A DNA stretch of 64,000 nt from GCA-2683135 sp964507445 (GTDB taxonomy: Bacteria; Planctomycetota; GCA-002687715): assembly GCA_964507445.1 (NCBI GenBank), contig CAZDQF010000001.1, positions 434,001 to 498,000 on the forward strand. Direction: 5' to 3'. The position numbers and the translations under genes were made by a program. Shown here piece after piece: positions 7,700 to 16,603 of this stretch. Every line of letters starts with the position of its first letter. The first letter of the stretch is position 1. The notes beneath the pieces are model-generated. The model saw only the letters and a list, made by a program, of their open reading frames with translations. It searched no databases and was not told the DNA's origin.

Positions 7700-9979
7700 T
7701 TACCGCGCCACGCGCCTGCGACGAAAGGCGTCGCTGCGGACGATCCCCAGCACCAGCTCCGAAATGGACGGCGTGGGCCCCAGACGCTGCACGATGGCCT
7801 CCACCGCCAGCCGGTCGTCAGGGCCCAGGTCCCGTCCTACGGCGTAGACGAACAGCTTCCGCGCCACGCAGCGCACGAACAGGGGATCGGAAGCCAACAG
7901 CTCCTTGAGGCCGTCGACACCATCGAGGGTGCGCCCGTCAGGGAGTTCCCCCGTGGCATCAATGGAGCGGCCGCCGTCCTCCGAGCGCCAGCGCCCCACG
8001 GGATCGAAGTTCTCCATGGCGAGACCGAGAGCGTCCATGCGCACATGGCACGAGGCGCACACGGGGTCCGTGCGGTGCAGCGCCATCTGCGCCCGCAGCT
8101 CGTGAGTGTCCTCCACCTCCCCTTCTCCGGGGAAGGTGCCGGCCCCCGGCGGCGGCGGCGGCGGCGGCGTCCCCAGCAGGTTCTCCAGCAACCACTTCCC
8201 CCGCTTCACCGGGGACGTGCGTGTGGGGTTCGACGTCACCGCGTGAACGCTGCCGTGGCCCAGCACCCCACCGACCCGCCGACCGTCGAGCTCCACGCGC
8301 TGGAACGAGTCCGTGAACTCCCCCTTGATGCCGTAGTGAGCCGCCAGCCTTCGATCCAGGAACGTGAACTCCGCCGTCACCAGCTCCTGCACGGGACGGG
8401 ATTCCCGCATCACCGCCTCGAAGAACCGCTGCGTCTCCATGGACAGGGAGCGGGCCAGGGCAGAGTCGTAGTCCGGAAATCGCTCCGGGTCCGGCGACAC
8501 ATCGGCGAGGCTGCGGAGCTCGAACCACTGGGCGGCGAACTCCGTGGCCAGGGCCGAAGCCCTGTCGTCCCCCAGCATCCGTAAGGTCTGGCGGGCGAGC
8601 ACATCCGGATTACCGAGAGTCCTGCGGGCCGCCAGGCGATAGAGCTCGTCGTCCGGAGTGCTGCTCCAGAGGAAGTAGGACAGCCTGGTGGCCAGGGACC
8701 ACGGGTCCAGGTCCTCCGTCGGTTTCCTGCCGGGAAGAGGGGGCGTGGGTTCGGCGCGGAACAGGAACCTCGATGAGGTGAGGGCCGAAGCCAGACCCAA
8801 CCGCACCCCCTCCGCGAAGGTGCCCCCGCGCTCCACCTTGTCCTTCACCAATCCCGCCAGCCGGGTCACCTCCAGGGCGCTGGGAGGACGGCGCCAGACA
8901 CGCCTCAGGATATCCCGCACGACGGGGCGGGCCCGTCGCGACGGGTCGCCGCGGCCAGGGTCGTTGGCGAGGATCCACTGGTGCCCGGCGGTCAACTGCG
9001 GCGGATCGAGGGGGCCCACCACCTCCAACCACTGCACCGTCAGGTTCCGGTCCCGGTCCTTTCGGTCAGGGGCCTTCGGGTTGTAGTAGTCGTTGATGAA
9101 GTTCAGGGCGAACCGACGGCGCCCGCCGTCCAGCTGGAGCTCCGCCTCCAGCACCCCGGGGGACGAGCGGGTATGGGAGACCTCGTACTCCTTGACCAGG
9201 TCCACGTCCACGTGGATCGTCGCCTTCGCCAGCTCCGGACCGGCCTGATCTGCCCACACCCCGAAGCGGATGCGGTAGAGACCGGTCCTCGGCAGGGTGA
9301 AGGCGGCGCTCACGCCGCCGTTGGTGAACAGGCGCTGGACATCACCGGCGGCGCTCCTGTCTCCAAGGGTGGAGTCCAGGTCGGAGGCAGGGACCCGTCG
9401 CGATGGGATCTTCTCCGGGTCCTCAACGCTCACGACCTCCGCGGCAATCCGCTCCGCGGCCGCCGCGTACTTCTCCAGGTGGAGCTCGGAGAAGGTGAGG
9501 GCGTCGCCCATGTTGGAGAAGCCGTGGCCCAGGTCATCCCGTGGGAAGGCCTCCGCCGCGTCCGTCTCCACGCCGAACAGGTCCCGCACGCTGTTGGTGT
9601 ATTCCTCCCTGCTCAATCGGCGGATGGTGGTGGTCCCCGGGTCCAGCCTCAATCTGGGGGTCCGCTGACGCAGGGCGGCGTTGGACCAGTCCAGGGCAGC
9701 GCGCACCCGCTCCGTCTCGGGGCGTGGCCGCTCCGGAGGAGGCATGTCTCCGGCGAGCAACCGGTCCCTCACCTTGAGGAGCATGTCCAGGGCGGGCACG
9801 GAGCTGGCCGTGCCGTCCAGGGCCCGCAGGTCCAGGTCCCCTTCCGTACGCTTCCCCCCGTGACAGGCGAGACAGTGGCGCTGCAACAGGGGCTCCACGC
9901 TTCGATCGAAGGAGTCGGCCTCCTGCGCCGGGACCGGCGACAGCAGCACCGTCAGGATCAAGAACCAGGATCGCTTCAC
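7700..9979 (-). CDS. DUF1592-type secreted protein with two c-haem motifs
   Basis: A 759-residue protein with the usual chain of planctomycete domains: an N-terminal cytochrome-like segment (C36-L-A-C-H40), DUF1587 ('RLSREEYTNSVRDLFGV'), an inserted beta domain ('TGLYRIRFGVWAD' onward) resembling a carbohydrate-binding module, DUF1595/DUF1592 ('RLSYFLWSSTPDDELY'), DUF1588 with poly-proline and a second C-A-S-C-H, then DUF1585. I chose the GTG at 9979: it begins a clean signal peptide ('KRSWFLILTVLLSPVPAQ') and lies six bases after a TACGAT element. The upstream ATG at 9994 overlaps that element. Function is unknown; the haem motifs suggest redox chemistry or electron transfer outside the cytoplasm. 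Confidence 0.9.
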   Translation of the reverse strand: MKRSWFLILTVLLSPVPAQEADSFDRSVEPLLQRHCLACHGGKRTEGDLDLRALDGTASSVPALDMLLKVRDRLLAGDMPPPERPRPETERVRAALDWSNAALRQRTPRLRLDPGTTTIRRLSREEYTNSVRDLFGVETDAAEAFPRDDLGHGFSNMGDALTFSELHLEKYAAAAERIAAEVVSVEDPEKIPSRRVPASDLDSTLGDRSAAGDVQRLFTNGGVSAAFTLPRTGLYRIRFGVWADQAGPELAKATIHVDVDLVKEYEVSHTRSSPGVLEAELQLDGGRRRFALNFINDYYNPKAPDRKDRDRNLTVQWLEVVGPLDPPQLTAGHQWILANDPGRGDPSRRARPVVRDILRRVWRRPPSALEVTRLAGLVKDKVERGGTFAEGVRLGLASALTSSRFLFRAEPTPPLPGRKPTEDLDPWSLATRLSYFLWSSTPDDELYRLAARRTLGNPDVLARQTLRMLGDDRASALATEFAAQWFELRSLADVSPDPERFPDYDSALARSLSMETQRFFEAVMRESRPVQELVTAEFTFLDRRLAAHYGIKGEFTDSFQRVELDGRRVGGVLGHGSVHAVTSNPTRTSPVKRGKWLLENLLGTPPPPPPPGAGTFPGEGEVEDTHELRAQMALHRTDPVCASCHVRMDALGLAMENFDPVGRWRSEDGGRSIDATGELPDGRTLDGVDGLKELLASDPLFVRCVARKLFVYAVGRDLGPDDRLAVEAIVQRLGPTPSISELVLGIVRSDAFRRRRVAR

Positions 9980-9985
9980 ACCCCC

Positions 9986-9991
9986 ATCGTA
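9986..9991 (-). promoter_or_regulatory. -10-like TACGAT, leaderless GTG start
   Basis: TACGAT on the minus strand ends six bases before GTG 9979. Sixteen bases separate it from the oppositely directed TATCAT at 10008-10013. Confidence 0.55.
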
Positions 9992-10007
9992 CATCCACCG
10001 ACTCGAC

Positions 10008-10013
10008 TATCAT
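10008..10013 (+). promoter_or_regulatory. -10-like TATCAT, leaderless start of DUF1080 gene
   Basis: TATCAT ends six bases before ATG 10020. No Shine-Dalgarno site is present. Confidence 0.6.
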
Positions 10014-10019
10014 GCGCCC

Positions 10020-11294
10020 ATGATGCGATCCATCCTGACCCTGACCCTGGCCTGTTCCGCCCTCCTCGCCCAGGAGGGCAACACACCGCCCCCGGGCTTC
10101 ACGGCCCTGTTCAACGGCACCGACCTGAGCGGCTGGCGTGGACGCCCACACCGGGACCCCAGCAAGCCGGAGAAGCCCGCCAACCAAGCCAAGTGGAACG
10201 CGGACCGGGACGCCCACTGGCGGGTCGAGGGCGGCGCCATCGTCAACGACGGCAAGGGCGTGTTCCTGACCACGGAGAAGGAGTACGGCGACTTCGAGTT
10301 CCTCGTGGACTACAAGACCGTGGCCAAGGCGGACAGCGGCATCTACCTGCGCTACATGCCTCAGGTCCAGATCTGGGACACCACGGAGGCCGGCGGCAAG
10401 TGGAACATCGGAGCTGACAAGGGCTCCGGCGCGTTGTGGAACAACAAGCGCCACCCCGCCCGACCCCTGCAGCACGCGGACCGTCCCTTCGGGCAGTGGA
10501 ACCGGCTGCGCATCCGCATGCTGGGCTCCCGGGTCTCCGTGTGGATGAACGGCCTCCACATCGTCGATCACGTCATCCTGGAGAACTACTTCGACCGCGC
10601 CCGCCCCGTGCCCACCCACGGCGCCATCCAGCTCCAGACCCACGGCGGAGAGATCCGCTGGCGCAACGTCTTCATCCGTGAGATCGGCCCGGAGGAGGTC
10701 AACCGGGCGCTCGCGGAACGGGACCGCGGACGGTTCTCCTCGATCTTCAACGGCAAGGACCTGACGGGGTGGTCCGGAGATCGCGACAGCTACGTCGTGG
10801 ATGACGGCGCCATCCGCTGCAAGGCGGGCAAGGGCGGCAACCTCCACACCGAAGAATCCTACGAGGACTTCACCGCGCGCATGGAGTTCAAACTACCTCC
10901 GGGTGGCAACAACGGGCTCGCCATCCGCTACCCGGGCAGCGGCAACCCGGCCTACGTGGGGATGTGCGAGCTGCAGGTGATCGACAACACCGCGGAGAAG
11001 TACAAGAAGCTCAAGGCCCGCCAGCACCACGGCTCCGCCTATGGCATGGCCGCCGCTCATCGCGGCTACCTCCGCCCCGTCGGCACCTGGAACTTCCAGG
11101 AGGTGACCGTCCGGGGCTCCCGGATCATGGTGGAGCTGAACGGATACGTCATCCTGGACACGGACGTGTCCACGATCGACAAGTTCATGGACGACCAGGG
11201 CCACCCCGGCAAGGACCGCAAGGAGGGCTCCTTCGGCTTCGCCGGGCACAGCGACCCGGTCAGCTACCGCAACCTCATGATCCAGCGGCTGTAA
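10020..11294 (+). CDS. secreted protein with two DUF1080 domains
   Basis: A 424-residue protein with two DUF1080 (3-keto-disaccharide hydrolase, laminin-G-like beta-sandwich) domains. The first runs from about residue 28 ('FTALFNGTDLSGWRG') to 220, the second from about 238 ('FSSIFNGKDLTGWSGD') to the end ('GSFGFAGHSDPVSYRNLMIQ'). A signal peptide ends near residue 17 ('ACSALLAQEG'). Some family members cleave 3-keto-glycosides; others may simply bind glycans, and the sequence does not decide. ATG 10020 is immediately followed by a second ATG at 10023. The TATCAT element six bases upstream favours the first. A strong hairpin follows the stop. Confidence 0.92.
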   Translation: MMRSILTLTLACSALLAQEGNTPPPGFTALFNGTDLSGWRGRPHRDPSKPEKPANQAKWNADRDAHWRVEGGAIVNDGKGVFLTTEKEYGDFEFLVDYKTVAKADSGIYLRYMPQVQIWDTTEAGGKWNIGADKGSGALWNNKRHPARPLQHADRPFGQWNRLRIRMLGSRVSVWMNGLHIVDHVILENYFDRARPVPTHGAIQLQTHGGEIRWRNVFIREIGPEEVNRALAERDRGRFSSIFNGKDLTGWSGDRDSYVVDDGAIRCKAGKGGNLHTEESYEDFTARMEFKLPPGGNNGLAIRYPGSGNPAYVGMCELQVIDNTAEKYKKLKARQHHGSAYGMAAAHRGYLRPVGTWNFQEVTVRGSRIMVELNGYVILDTDVSTIDKFMDDQGHPGKDRKEGSFGFAGHSDPVSYRNLMIQRL

Positions 11295-11296
11295 CC

Positions 11297-11317
11297 GCCG
11301 CTGCTCAGAGCAGCGGC
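11297..11317. terminator. strong bidirectional hairpin between DUF1080 and cls genes
   Basis: Ten bases (11297-11306) are the exact reverse complement of 11308-11317, giving a roughly 9-bp GC-rich stem with a tiny loop. It starts three bases after the DUF1080 stop and contains the stop codon of the convergent cardiolipin synthase gene. No T-tract. Confidence 0.6.
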
Positions 11318-12798
11318 GACAGCAACCGGGCCCCCTGATAGGCGAGTCGCCTGGTCAGGGTCCAAGCGCGGATTTCGTCCGCGGTCACCTCCAACGCGTC
11401 CGCCAGATCGGAGCGATACTGATCCGCCAGCCGATCGACGAACGCCTCCTCGAACACGAAGGCGTTGAGCTCGAAGTTCAGGTGGAAGGAGCGCATGTCC
11501 ATGTTGGCGGAGCCGACCGTGGCGAGCCACGAGTCCACCACCAGGGTCTTGGCGTGGACGAACCCCTTACGGGTCTTGTCCCGGCTCCAGCGAAAGCCCG
11601 CGGACTCGTAGTGGAATACCCGGATGCCGGCGTCGATCAACCGCTTGTAGTAGGACCGAGCGGCCAGGTGCACCAACAGGTGATCCGCGTGGGCCGGCAG
11701 CAGGAGGCGCACGTCCACGCCCCGCAAAGCTGCGGACTCCAGGGTGGCGAAGATCTCGGGGCTGGGGATGAAGTAGGGGCTGGTGATCCAGATCCGGGAG
11801 CGCGCGTGGGCGTACGCGTGCATGAACGCATGGGTGATGGACGACCAGGGGCTGTCGGGACCTGAGTCGACGATCTGCACCAGCGCTCCGGAGCGCGTCC
11901 CCCAGTTCGAGAAGCACGAGGGCTCCTCCACCAGCTCGTCGGAGGCCACCAGCCAGTCTTTGAGGAACGTCGCTTGAAGCCCCGCCACGGCGGGCCCCTC
12001 CAGCCTGAGGTGGGTGTCACGCCACGAACCCATGTCCGGGTCCAATCCCAGGTACTCCTTGCCGACGTTGATCCCGCCCGTGAACCCCACCTTCCCATCC
12101 ACGACCACGATCTTGCGGTGGTTGCGGAAGTCCACCCGGTCCCGGCGACCGAAGACGTTCAGGACCCCTCGCACCATGCGACGCATGGGATGGAAGTACG
12201 CGACCCTGCCTCCCGCGCTCGTGAGGGGGTCCCAGAAGTCCGCGGGCAGCCTGCCGCTGCCCAGGCCGTCGCACAGCACCCGCACCTCCAGCCCCTCCGC
12301 CGCCCTGCGAGCGAGCCGGTCCCTCAGGGCCTCCCCCGTGGCGTCCGGCTGGATGATGTAGAACTGCACGTGGATCTGGTGCTCCGCCGCTTCCATGGCG
12401 GCGATCATGGATCGGTAGGCCGCCGCCGCGTTCACCAGCAGCCCCACGTCGTTGCCGTCGCTGGCGCGGGTGGAAGACAGCCGACCCGTCAACCTGAGGA
12501 ACCCGTCGGTCCGAGGCTCGGTCGTCGCGGGCAACCCGTGCCCCTCCCGCGTCTGCCGCTGCGCGGCGGCGACACGCTCGGCGCACCCTCCCGCTCGGCT
12601 GGCCACCCGCCGGGCCCGGGAAGCGCCGAAGAGGGCGTACAGCACCACCCCCACCCCGGGCAGGAAGATGATCCCCAGGACCCACGCCATGGTGGCCGTG
12701 GGGTGACGCCGCTCCGCCAGGAGCGCCACCCCCACCATGAAGGCGTGGAGGAGCACTCCCGCGACGCTGATGATCGCTGCCAGCCAGGTCTCTTCCAT
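11305..12798 (-). CDS. cls: cardiolipin synthase (phospholipase D family)
   Basis: A 497-residue membrane enzyme that makes cardiolipin, most likely by transphosphatidylation of two phosphatidylglycerols. Two N-terminal membrane helices (about 6-27 and 38-57) precede two HKD motifs: H227-x-K-x4-D234 ('HRKIVVVD') and H415-x-K-x4-D422 ('HAKTLVVD'), each followed by the expected 'GG.N' or 'GSAN' segment. This is the normal architecture of bacterial ClsA-type enzymes. The frame is open to 12981, but ATG 12798 starts the first helix and lies seven bases after TACCAT. The ATG at 12807 overlaps that element. Housekeeping lipid gene placed among secreted-enzyme genes. Confidence 0.93.
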   Translation of the reverse strand: MEETWLAAIISVAGVLLHAFMVGVALLAERRHPTATMAWVLGIIFLPGVGVVLYALFGASRARRVASRAGGCAERVAAAQRQTREGHGLPATTEPRTDGFLRLTGRLSSTRASDGNDVGLLVNAAAAYRSMIAAMEAAEHQIHVQFYIIQPDATGEALRDRLARRAAEGLEVRVLCDGLGSGRLPADFWDPLTSAGGRVAYFHPMRRMVRGVLNVFGRRDRVDFRNHRKIVVVDGKVGFTGGINVGKEYLGLDPDMGSWRDTHLRLEGPAVAGLQATFLKDWLVASDELVEEPSCFSNWGTRSGALVQIVDSGPDSPWSSITHAFMHAYAHARSRIWITSPYFIPSPEIFATLESAALRGVDVRLLLPAHADHLLVHLAARSYYKRLIDAGIRVFHYESAGFRWSRDKTRKGFVHAKTLVVDSWLATVGSANMDMRSFHLNFELNAFVFEEAFVDRLADQYRSDLADALEVTADEIRAWTLTRRLAYQGARLLSPLL

Positions 12799-12805
12799 CC
12801 GCCGC

Positions 12806-12811
12806 ATGGTA
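12806..12811 (-). promoter_or_regulatory. -10-like TACCAT before cls
   Basis: TACCAT on the minus strand ends seven bases before ATG 12798. Confidence 0.5.
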
Positions 12812-12830
12812 GCCGGTCGGTCAATCCGGG

Positions 12831-12836
12831 TAGGAT
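12831..12836 (+). promoter_or_regulatory. -10-like TAGGAT before esterase gene
   Basis: TAGGAT lies 52 bases before ATG 12889, diverging from the cls element. The resulting leader would hold a GGGAG site near the start. Confidence 0.4.
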
Positions 12837-12888
12837 TCGCCCATCCAAACCGGCCCCGCTCCACCCTCGCCCCCTCGGGAGTTTCGTC

Positions 12889-14859
12889 ATGCGCACCGTG
12901 GTCATCACTCTGCTCGCCGTCGCCGCCCACGCCCAGGAGCTGCGCCTCCCCGCGTTGTTCTCCGACCACATGGTCATGCAACGGGATCGGGACGCGGCCG
13001 TCTGGGGCTGGGCCCCTGCCGGGGCGGAGGTCCGCGTCACCTCATCCTGGGGCGAGAGAGCGACCGCCCGCAGCGGTGACGATGGACGCTGGCGCGCCAA
13101 GCTCAAGACCGGCGGAGCGGCGGAGGGGCAGTCCATGACCGTCACCTGCGGGGACCTGTCCCGCACCATCAACCACGTGGCCCTCGGCGACGTCTGGCTC
13201 TGCTCCGGCCAATCCAACATGGAATGGAACGTGAACCAGACCCGCCCGGCGGGCCTGAGCGACGAGGAGTTCTTCGCCAGCATCGGCCCCACGGAGCTGC
13301 CTCGACTGCGGCTGTTCACCGTGGGCAACGCCGTCGCCACATCTCCGCGGCAGGACGTCAACGGCCAGTGGGTCCCCAGCACCCGGGAGGCGGTCCGGCA
13401 GTTCAGCGCCTGCGGCTTCTACTTCGGACGCAAGATCCACGACGAGGTCGGGGTCCCCGTGGGGCTGATCGCCGCGGACTGGGGCGGCACGGTCTGTGAG
13501 TCCTGGACCTCCCGGGGTTCACTCGAGAAGCTGACCGACTTCGACGACGGCCTGGCGCGGGTGGCGGAGATGGACCGGGACGCCTCCAAGGGCGACAACG
13601 CGTTCCGCAAGGCCCTGGCCCGGTGGTGGCAGAAGATCGGCGACGACCTCACCTGGACAGGTCGCGACTTCGACGGCGCCTCCTGGGACAAGCTCACCGC
13701 CCCGGGGGTCTGGGAGGGACATCAGATCGGCGAGTTCGACGGCGTGGTCTTCATGCGCAAGGTGGTCCAACTCCCCGATTCGTGGGCCGGCAAGGAGCTC
13801 TCCCTGGATCTGGGCCCCATCGACGACATGGACACCACGTGGTTCAACGGGCAGCGCGTCGGTGGCATGGAGCGGCCGGGCTCCTGGAATGTCCCGCGCC
13901 GCTATGTGGTCCCGGCCGATCTGGTCAAGGCCGGCGCCAACGTCATCGCCGTACGCTGCGTGGACACCGGGGGCGCCGGCGGCTTCGCCGGGGCGCCGGA
14001 CGCCATGCGCCTTCGTCAGGGGGGTGACGGCACCCAGTCGGTCTCCCTGGCCGGGCACTGGCAGGCCAAGAAGGGAGCCTCCAGGGACAAGCTGCCGCCA
14101 TTCCCGCCCTCCCAACGGCTGGGGCCCAACATGCCCACGGCGCTGCACAACGGCATGATCGCGCCGCTCGTCCCCTTCGGCCTGAAGGGCTTTCTCTGGT
14201 ACCAGGGCGAGTCCAACCGCGGCCGCGGCTTCCAGTACCGCACCCTCTTCAAGACCATGATCCAGGACTGGAGGGCGCTGTTCGGCCAGGGCGACCTGCC
14301 GTTCTACTTCGTCCAGATCGCCCCGTTCCTCTACGGCAACGACGCGGGTCAGGCGGCGGAGCTGCGGGAAGCCCAGATGATGACCATGAAGCTGAAGAAC
14401 ACGGGCATGGCCTGCACCATGGACATCGGCAACCCCCGGGACATCCACCCGAAGAACAAGAAGGAGGTGGGGCACCGCCTGGCCCGCTGGGCCCTGAATC
14501 GGGACTACGGAAAGGGCGACGTGGTGGTCTCCGGCCCCGTCTATCAGGGGATGAAGACGGAAGGCGACGCCATCCGCGTCCGGTTCACTCACGGCCAGGG
14601 GCTGAACGCCCGCGGCGGCGCCCCCAGTCACTTCCAGATCGCGGCGGAGGACGGGGTGTTCGTCCCGGCCTCGGCCCGCATCGACGGCGAGACCGTGGTG
14701 GTGTCGAGCCCCAGGATCAAGGCCCCGGCGGCGGTGCGGTACGCCTGGGGAGCGGCGGACGAGCCCAACCTGTTCAACGGCGCCGGGCTCCCCGCCTCGT
14801 CGTTCCGCACGGATGACCTTCCGCGCAGCATCCGCCGGCGATACCGTCTGGGCCAATGA
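12889..14859 (+). CDS. sialate O-acetylesterase family protein
   Basis: A 656-residue secreted esterase of the SASA/SGNH type, expected to remove O-acetyl groups from sialic acids or other glycans. A signal peptide ends at 'VAAHAQ' (residue 16). The nucleophile region is '[12 protein letters not shown]' (residues 104-115) and a second conserved block is '[11 protein letters not shown]' near residue 430. Between them a galactose-binding-like beta domain is inserted (about 285-370, 'WFNGQRVGG', '[13 protein letters not shown]'), common in this family. ATG 12889 begins the signal peptide; the much longer open frame back to 11974 is antisense to cls. Its stop overlaps the glnS start (ATGA). The exact ester substrate is not readable. 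Confidence 0.92.
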   Translation: MRTVVITLLAVAAHAQELRLPALFSDHMVMQRDRDAAVWGWAPAGAEVRVTSSWGERATARSGDDGRWRAKLKTGGAAEGQSMTVTCGDLSRTINHVALGDVWLCSGQSNMEWNVNQTRPAGLSDEEFFASIGPTELPRLRLFTVGNAVATSPRQDVNGQWVPSTREAVRQFSACGFYFGRKIHDEVGVPVGLIAADWGGTVCESWTSRGSLEKLTDFDDGLARVAEMDRDASKGDNAFRKALARWWQKIGDDLTWTGRDFDGASWDKLTAPGVWEGHQIGEFDGVVFMRKVVQLPDSWAGKELSLDLGPIDDMDTTWFNGQRVGGMERPGSWNVPRRYVVPADLVKAGANVIAVRCVDTGGAGGFAGAPDAMRLRQGGDGTQSVSLAGHWQAKKGASRDKLPPFPPSQRLGPNMPTALHNGMIAPLVPFGLKGFLWYQGESNRGRGFQYRTLFKTMIQDWRALFGQGDLPFYFVQIAPFLYGNDAGQAAELREAQMMTMKLKNTGMACTMDIGNPRDIHPKNKKEVGHRLARWALNRDYGKGDVVVSGPVYQGMKTEGDAIRVRFTHGQGLNARGGAPSHFQIAAEDGVFVPASARIDGETVVVSSPRIKAPAAVRYAWGAADEPNLFNGAGLPASSFRTDDLPRSIRRRYRLGQ

Positions 14860-16586
14860 GCACCGAAGAGAACAACGAACACGTGCCCCTGGACTTCATC
14901 CGTCAGATCGTCCGTGGCGACCAGGACGCCGGACGGAACGACGGGCGCGTCCAGACCCGTTTCCCGCCGGAGCCCAACGGCTACCTCCACATCGGACACG
15001 CCAAGGCCATCTGCCTGAACTTCGGCGTGGCCGCCGACTACTCCGGCCGCTGCAACCTCCGGTTCGACGACACCAACCCGGTGAAGGAGGACACGGAGTT
15101 CGTAGACGCCATCCAGGAGGACATCCGCTGGTTGGGCTTCGACTGGGAAGAGCGGCTGTTCTTCGCCTCGGACTACTTCCAGCAGCTCCATGACTGGGCC
15201 GTCCACCTCATCGAGCAGGACAAGGCCTACGTGGACGAGCTCACCGCCGACCAGATCAGGGAGTACCGCGGCACCTTGACCGAGCCCGGCCGCGACAGCC
15301 CTCACCGCGATCGGCCGCGCGAGGAGAGCCTGGCCCTGTTCGCCAAGATGAAGAGCGGCGAGCTGGACGAAGGCTGCTGCGTCCTCCGGGCCAAGATCGA
15401 CATGGCCCACCCCAACGTGCTGATGCGGGACCCCACCATGTACCGCATCATGAAGCAGCCCCACCACCGCACCGGGGACGCGTGGTGCATCTACCCGATG
15501 TACGACTTCGCCCACGGGCTCTCCGATGCCATCGAGGGCGTGACCCACTCCCTCTGCTCACTGGAGTTCGAGAACCACCGCCCCCTCTACGACTGGTTCA
15601 ACGAGAACTGCCCGATCCCGTCCCAGCCCCGCCAGTACGAATTCGCGCGCCTGTCGCTCGAGTACACCGTGGTCAGCAAGCGCAAGCTGGGCACACTGGT
15701 CGAGGAGGGCATCGTGGAAGGGTGGGACGACCCACGGATGCCGACCCTCCGGGGCCTCCGCCGCCGCGGCTACACCCCCGCCGCCATCCGCACCTTCTGC
15801 GACAAGATCGGCGTCGCCAAGAACAACAGCCGCACGGAGGTGGCCCTGCTGGAGTCCTGCCTCCGCGACGACCTGAACAAGCACGCTCGCCGGGCCATGG
15901 CCGTGCTCGATCCCCTCGAGGTGGTCATAGAGAACTGGCCGGAAGGGCGCGTGGAGGAGCTGGAGGCGGTGAACAACCCGGAGAACGCGGACGACGGCAC
16001 CCGCATGGTGCCGTTCTCCGGTCGGCTCTGGATCGAGCGAGCGGACTTCATGGAGGACCCGCCGAAGAAGTTCTTCCGTCTCGGACCGGACCGGGAGGTC
16101 CGCCTGCGCTGGGCGTACTTCGTCACCTGCGTCGGGTTCGACAAGGACGACTCCGGGAACGTCACCCGCCTGCGCTGCACCTACGACCCGGCCACCCGCG
16201 GCGGCGACGCTCCGGACGGCCGCAAGGTGAAGGGCACCATCCACTGGGTCTCCGCAGACCACGCCGTGGATGCCTCCGTGCGACTCTACGACCGCCTCTT
16301 CTCGGAGGCGGACCCGGAGACGGGAGGCGACTTCATGCAGAACCTGAACCCGGAGTCCCTCACCGTGGTCCAGGCCAAGCTGGAGCCCTCCCTCGCCGAG
16401 GCGACCCCGGACACCCCTTATCAGTTCGAGCGGATCGGCTACTTCCGGGCCGACGATCGAGGCGGCGGATCAGGGGCCCCCGCCTTCAACCGCACCGTTT
16501 CACTGCGAGACACCTGGGCCAAGGTCAAGCAGCAGAAGCAACCGAAGCAGCAGAAGCAGAAGCAGAAGCAGAAGAAGAAGACGTGA
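14856..16586 (+). CDS. glnS: glutaminyl-tRNA synthetase
   Basis: A 576-residue class I aminoacyl-tRNA synthetase that charges tRNA(Gln) with glutamine in the cytoplasm. '[13 protein letters not shown]' carries the HIGH motif (residues 45-48), and 'VSKRK' (273-277) is the KMSKS equivalent. 'RFDDTNP', '[25 protein letters not shown]' and 'RIGYFRAD' fit GlnRS rather than GluRS. The C-terminus ends in a low-complexity lysine/glutamine tail of about 19 residues (see 16527-16583), absent from usual GlnRS. ATG 14856 overlaps the esterase stop by 4 bases, implying translational coupling. No separate promoter is evident. Confidence 0.96.
   Translation: MSTEENNEHVPLDFIRQIVRGDQDAGRNDGRVQTRFPPEPNGYLHIGHAKAICLNFGVAADYSGRCNLRFDDTNPVKEDTEFVDAIQEDIRWLGFDWEERLFFASDYFQQLHDWAVHLIEQDKAYVDELTADQIREYRGTLTEPGRDSPHRDRPREESLALFAKMKSGELDEGCCVLRAKIDMAHPNVLMRDPTMYRIMKQPHHRTGDAWCIYPMYDFAHGLSDAIEGVTHSLCSLEFENHRPLYDWFNENCPIPSQPRQYEFARLSLEYTVVSKRKLGTLVEEGIVEGWDDPRMPTLRGLRRRGYTPAAIRTFCDKIGVAKNNSRTEVALLESCLRDDLNKHARRAMAVLDPLEVVIENWPEGRVEELEAVNNPENADDGTRMVPFSGRLWIERADFMEDPPKKFFRLGPDREVRLRWAYFVTCVGFDKDDSGNVTRLRCTYDPATRGGDAPDGRKVKGTIHWVSADHAVDASVRLYDRLFSEADPETGGDFMQNLNPESLTVVQAKLEPSLAEATPDTPYQFERIGYFRADDRGGGSGAPAFNRTVSLRDTWAKVKQQKQPKQQKQKQKQKKKT
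16527..16583 (+). repeat. Lys/Gln codon repeat at glnS 3' end
   Basis: AAG, CAG and CAA codons alternate almost without interruption, giving a tail of lysine and glutamine with a final threonine. Purine-rich composition contrasts with the surrounding GC-rich code. Confidence 0.8.
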
Positions 16587-16603
16587 GGTCCCGGGGCCGG
16601 TGA

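Noticed and set aside
8140..8170. GGC repeat (poly-proline) in the DUF1592 gene, also near 18360
   Set aside because: A proline run at this place is a normal feature of the DUF1588 region and occurs in both copies, so it is not a distinctive repeat.
9979..9994. ATG 9994 as start of the DUF1592 gene
   Set aside because: That ATG overlaps the TACGAT element and adds five residues before a complete signal peptide; GTG 9979 fits the six-base spacing.
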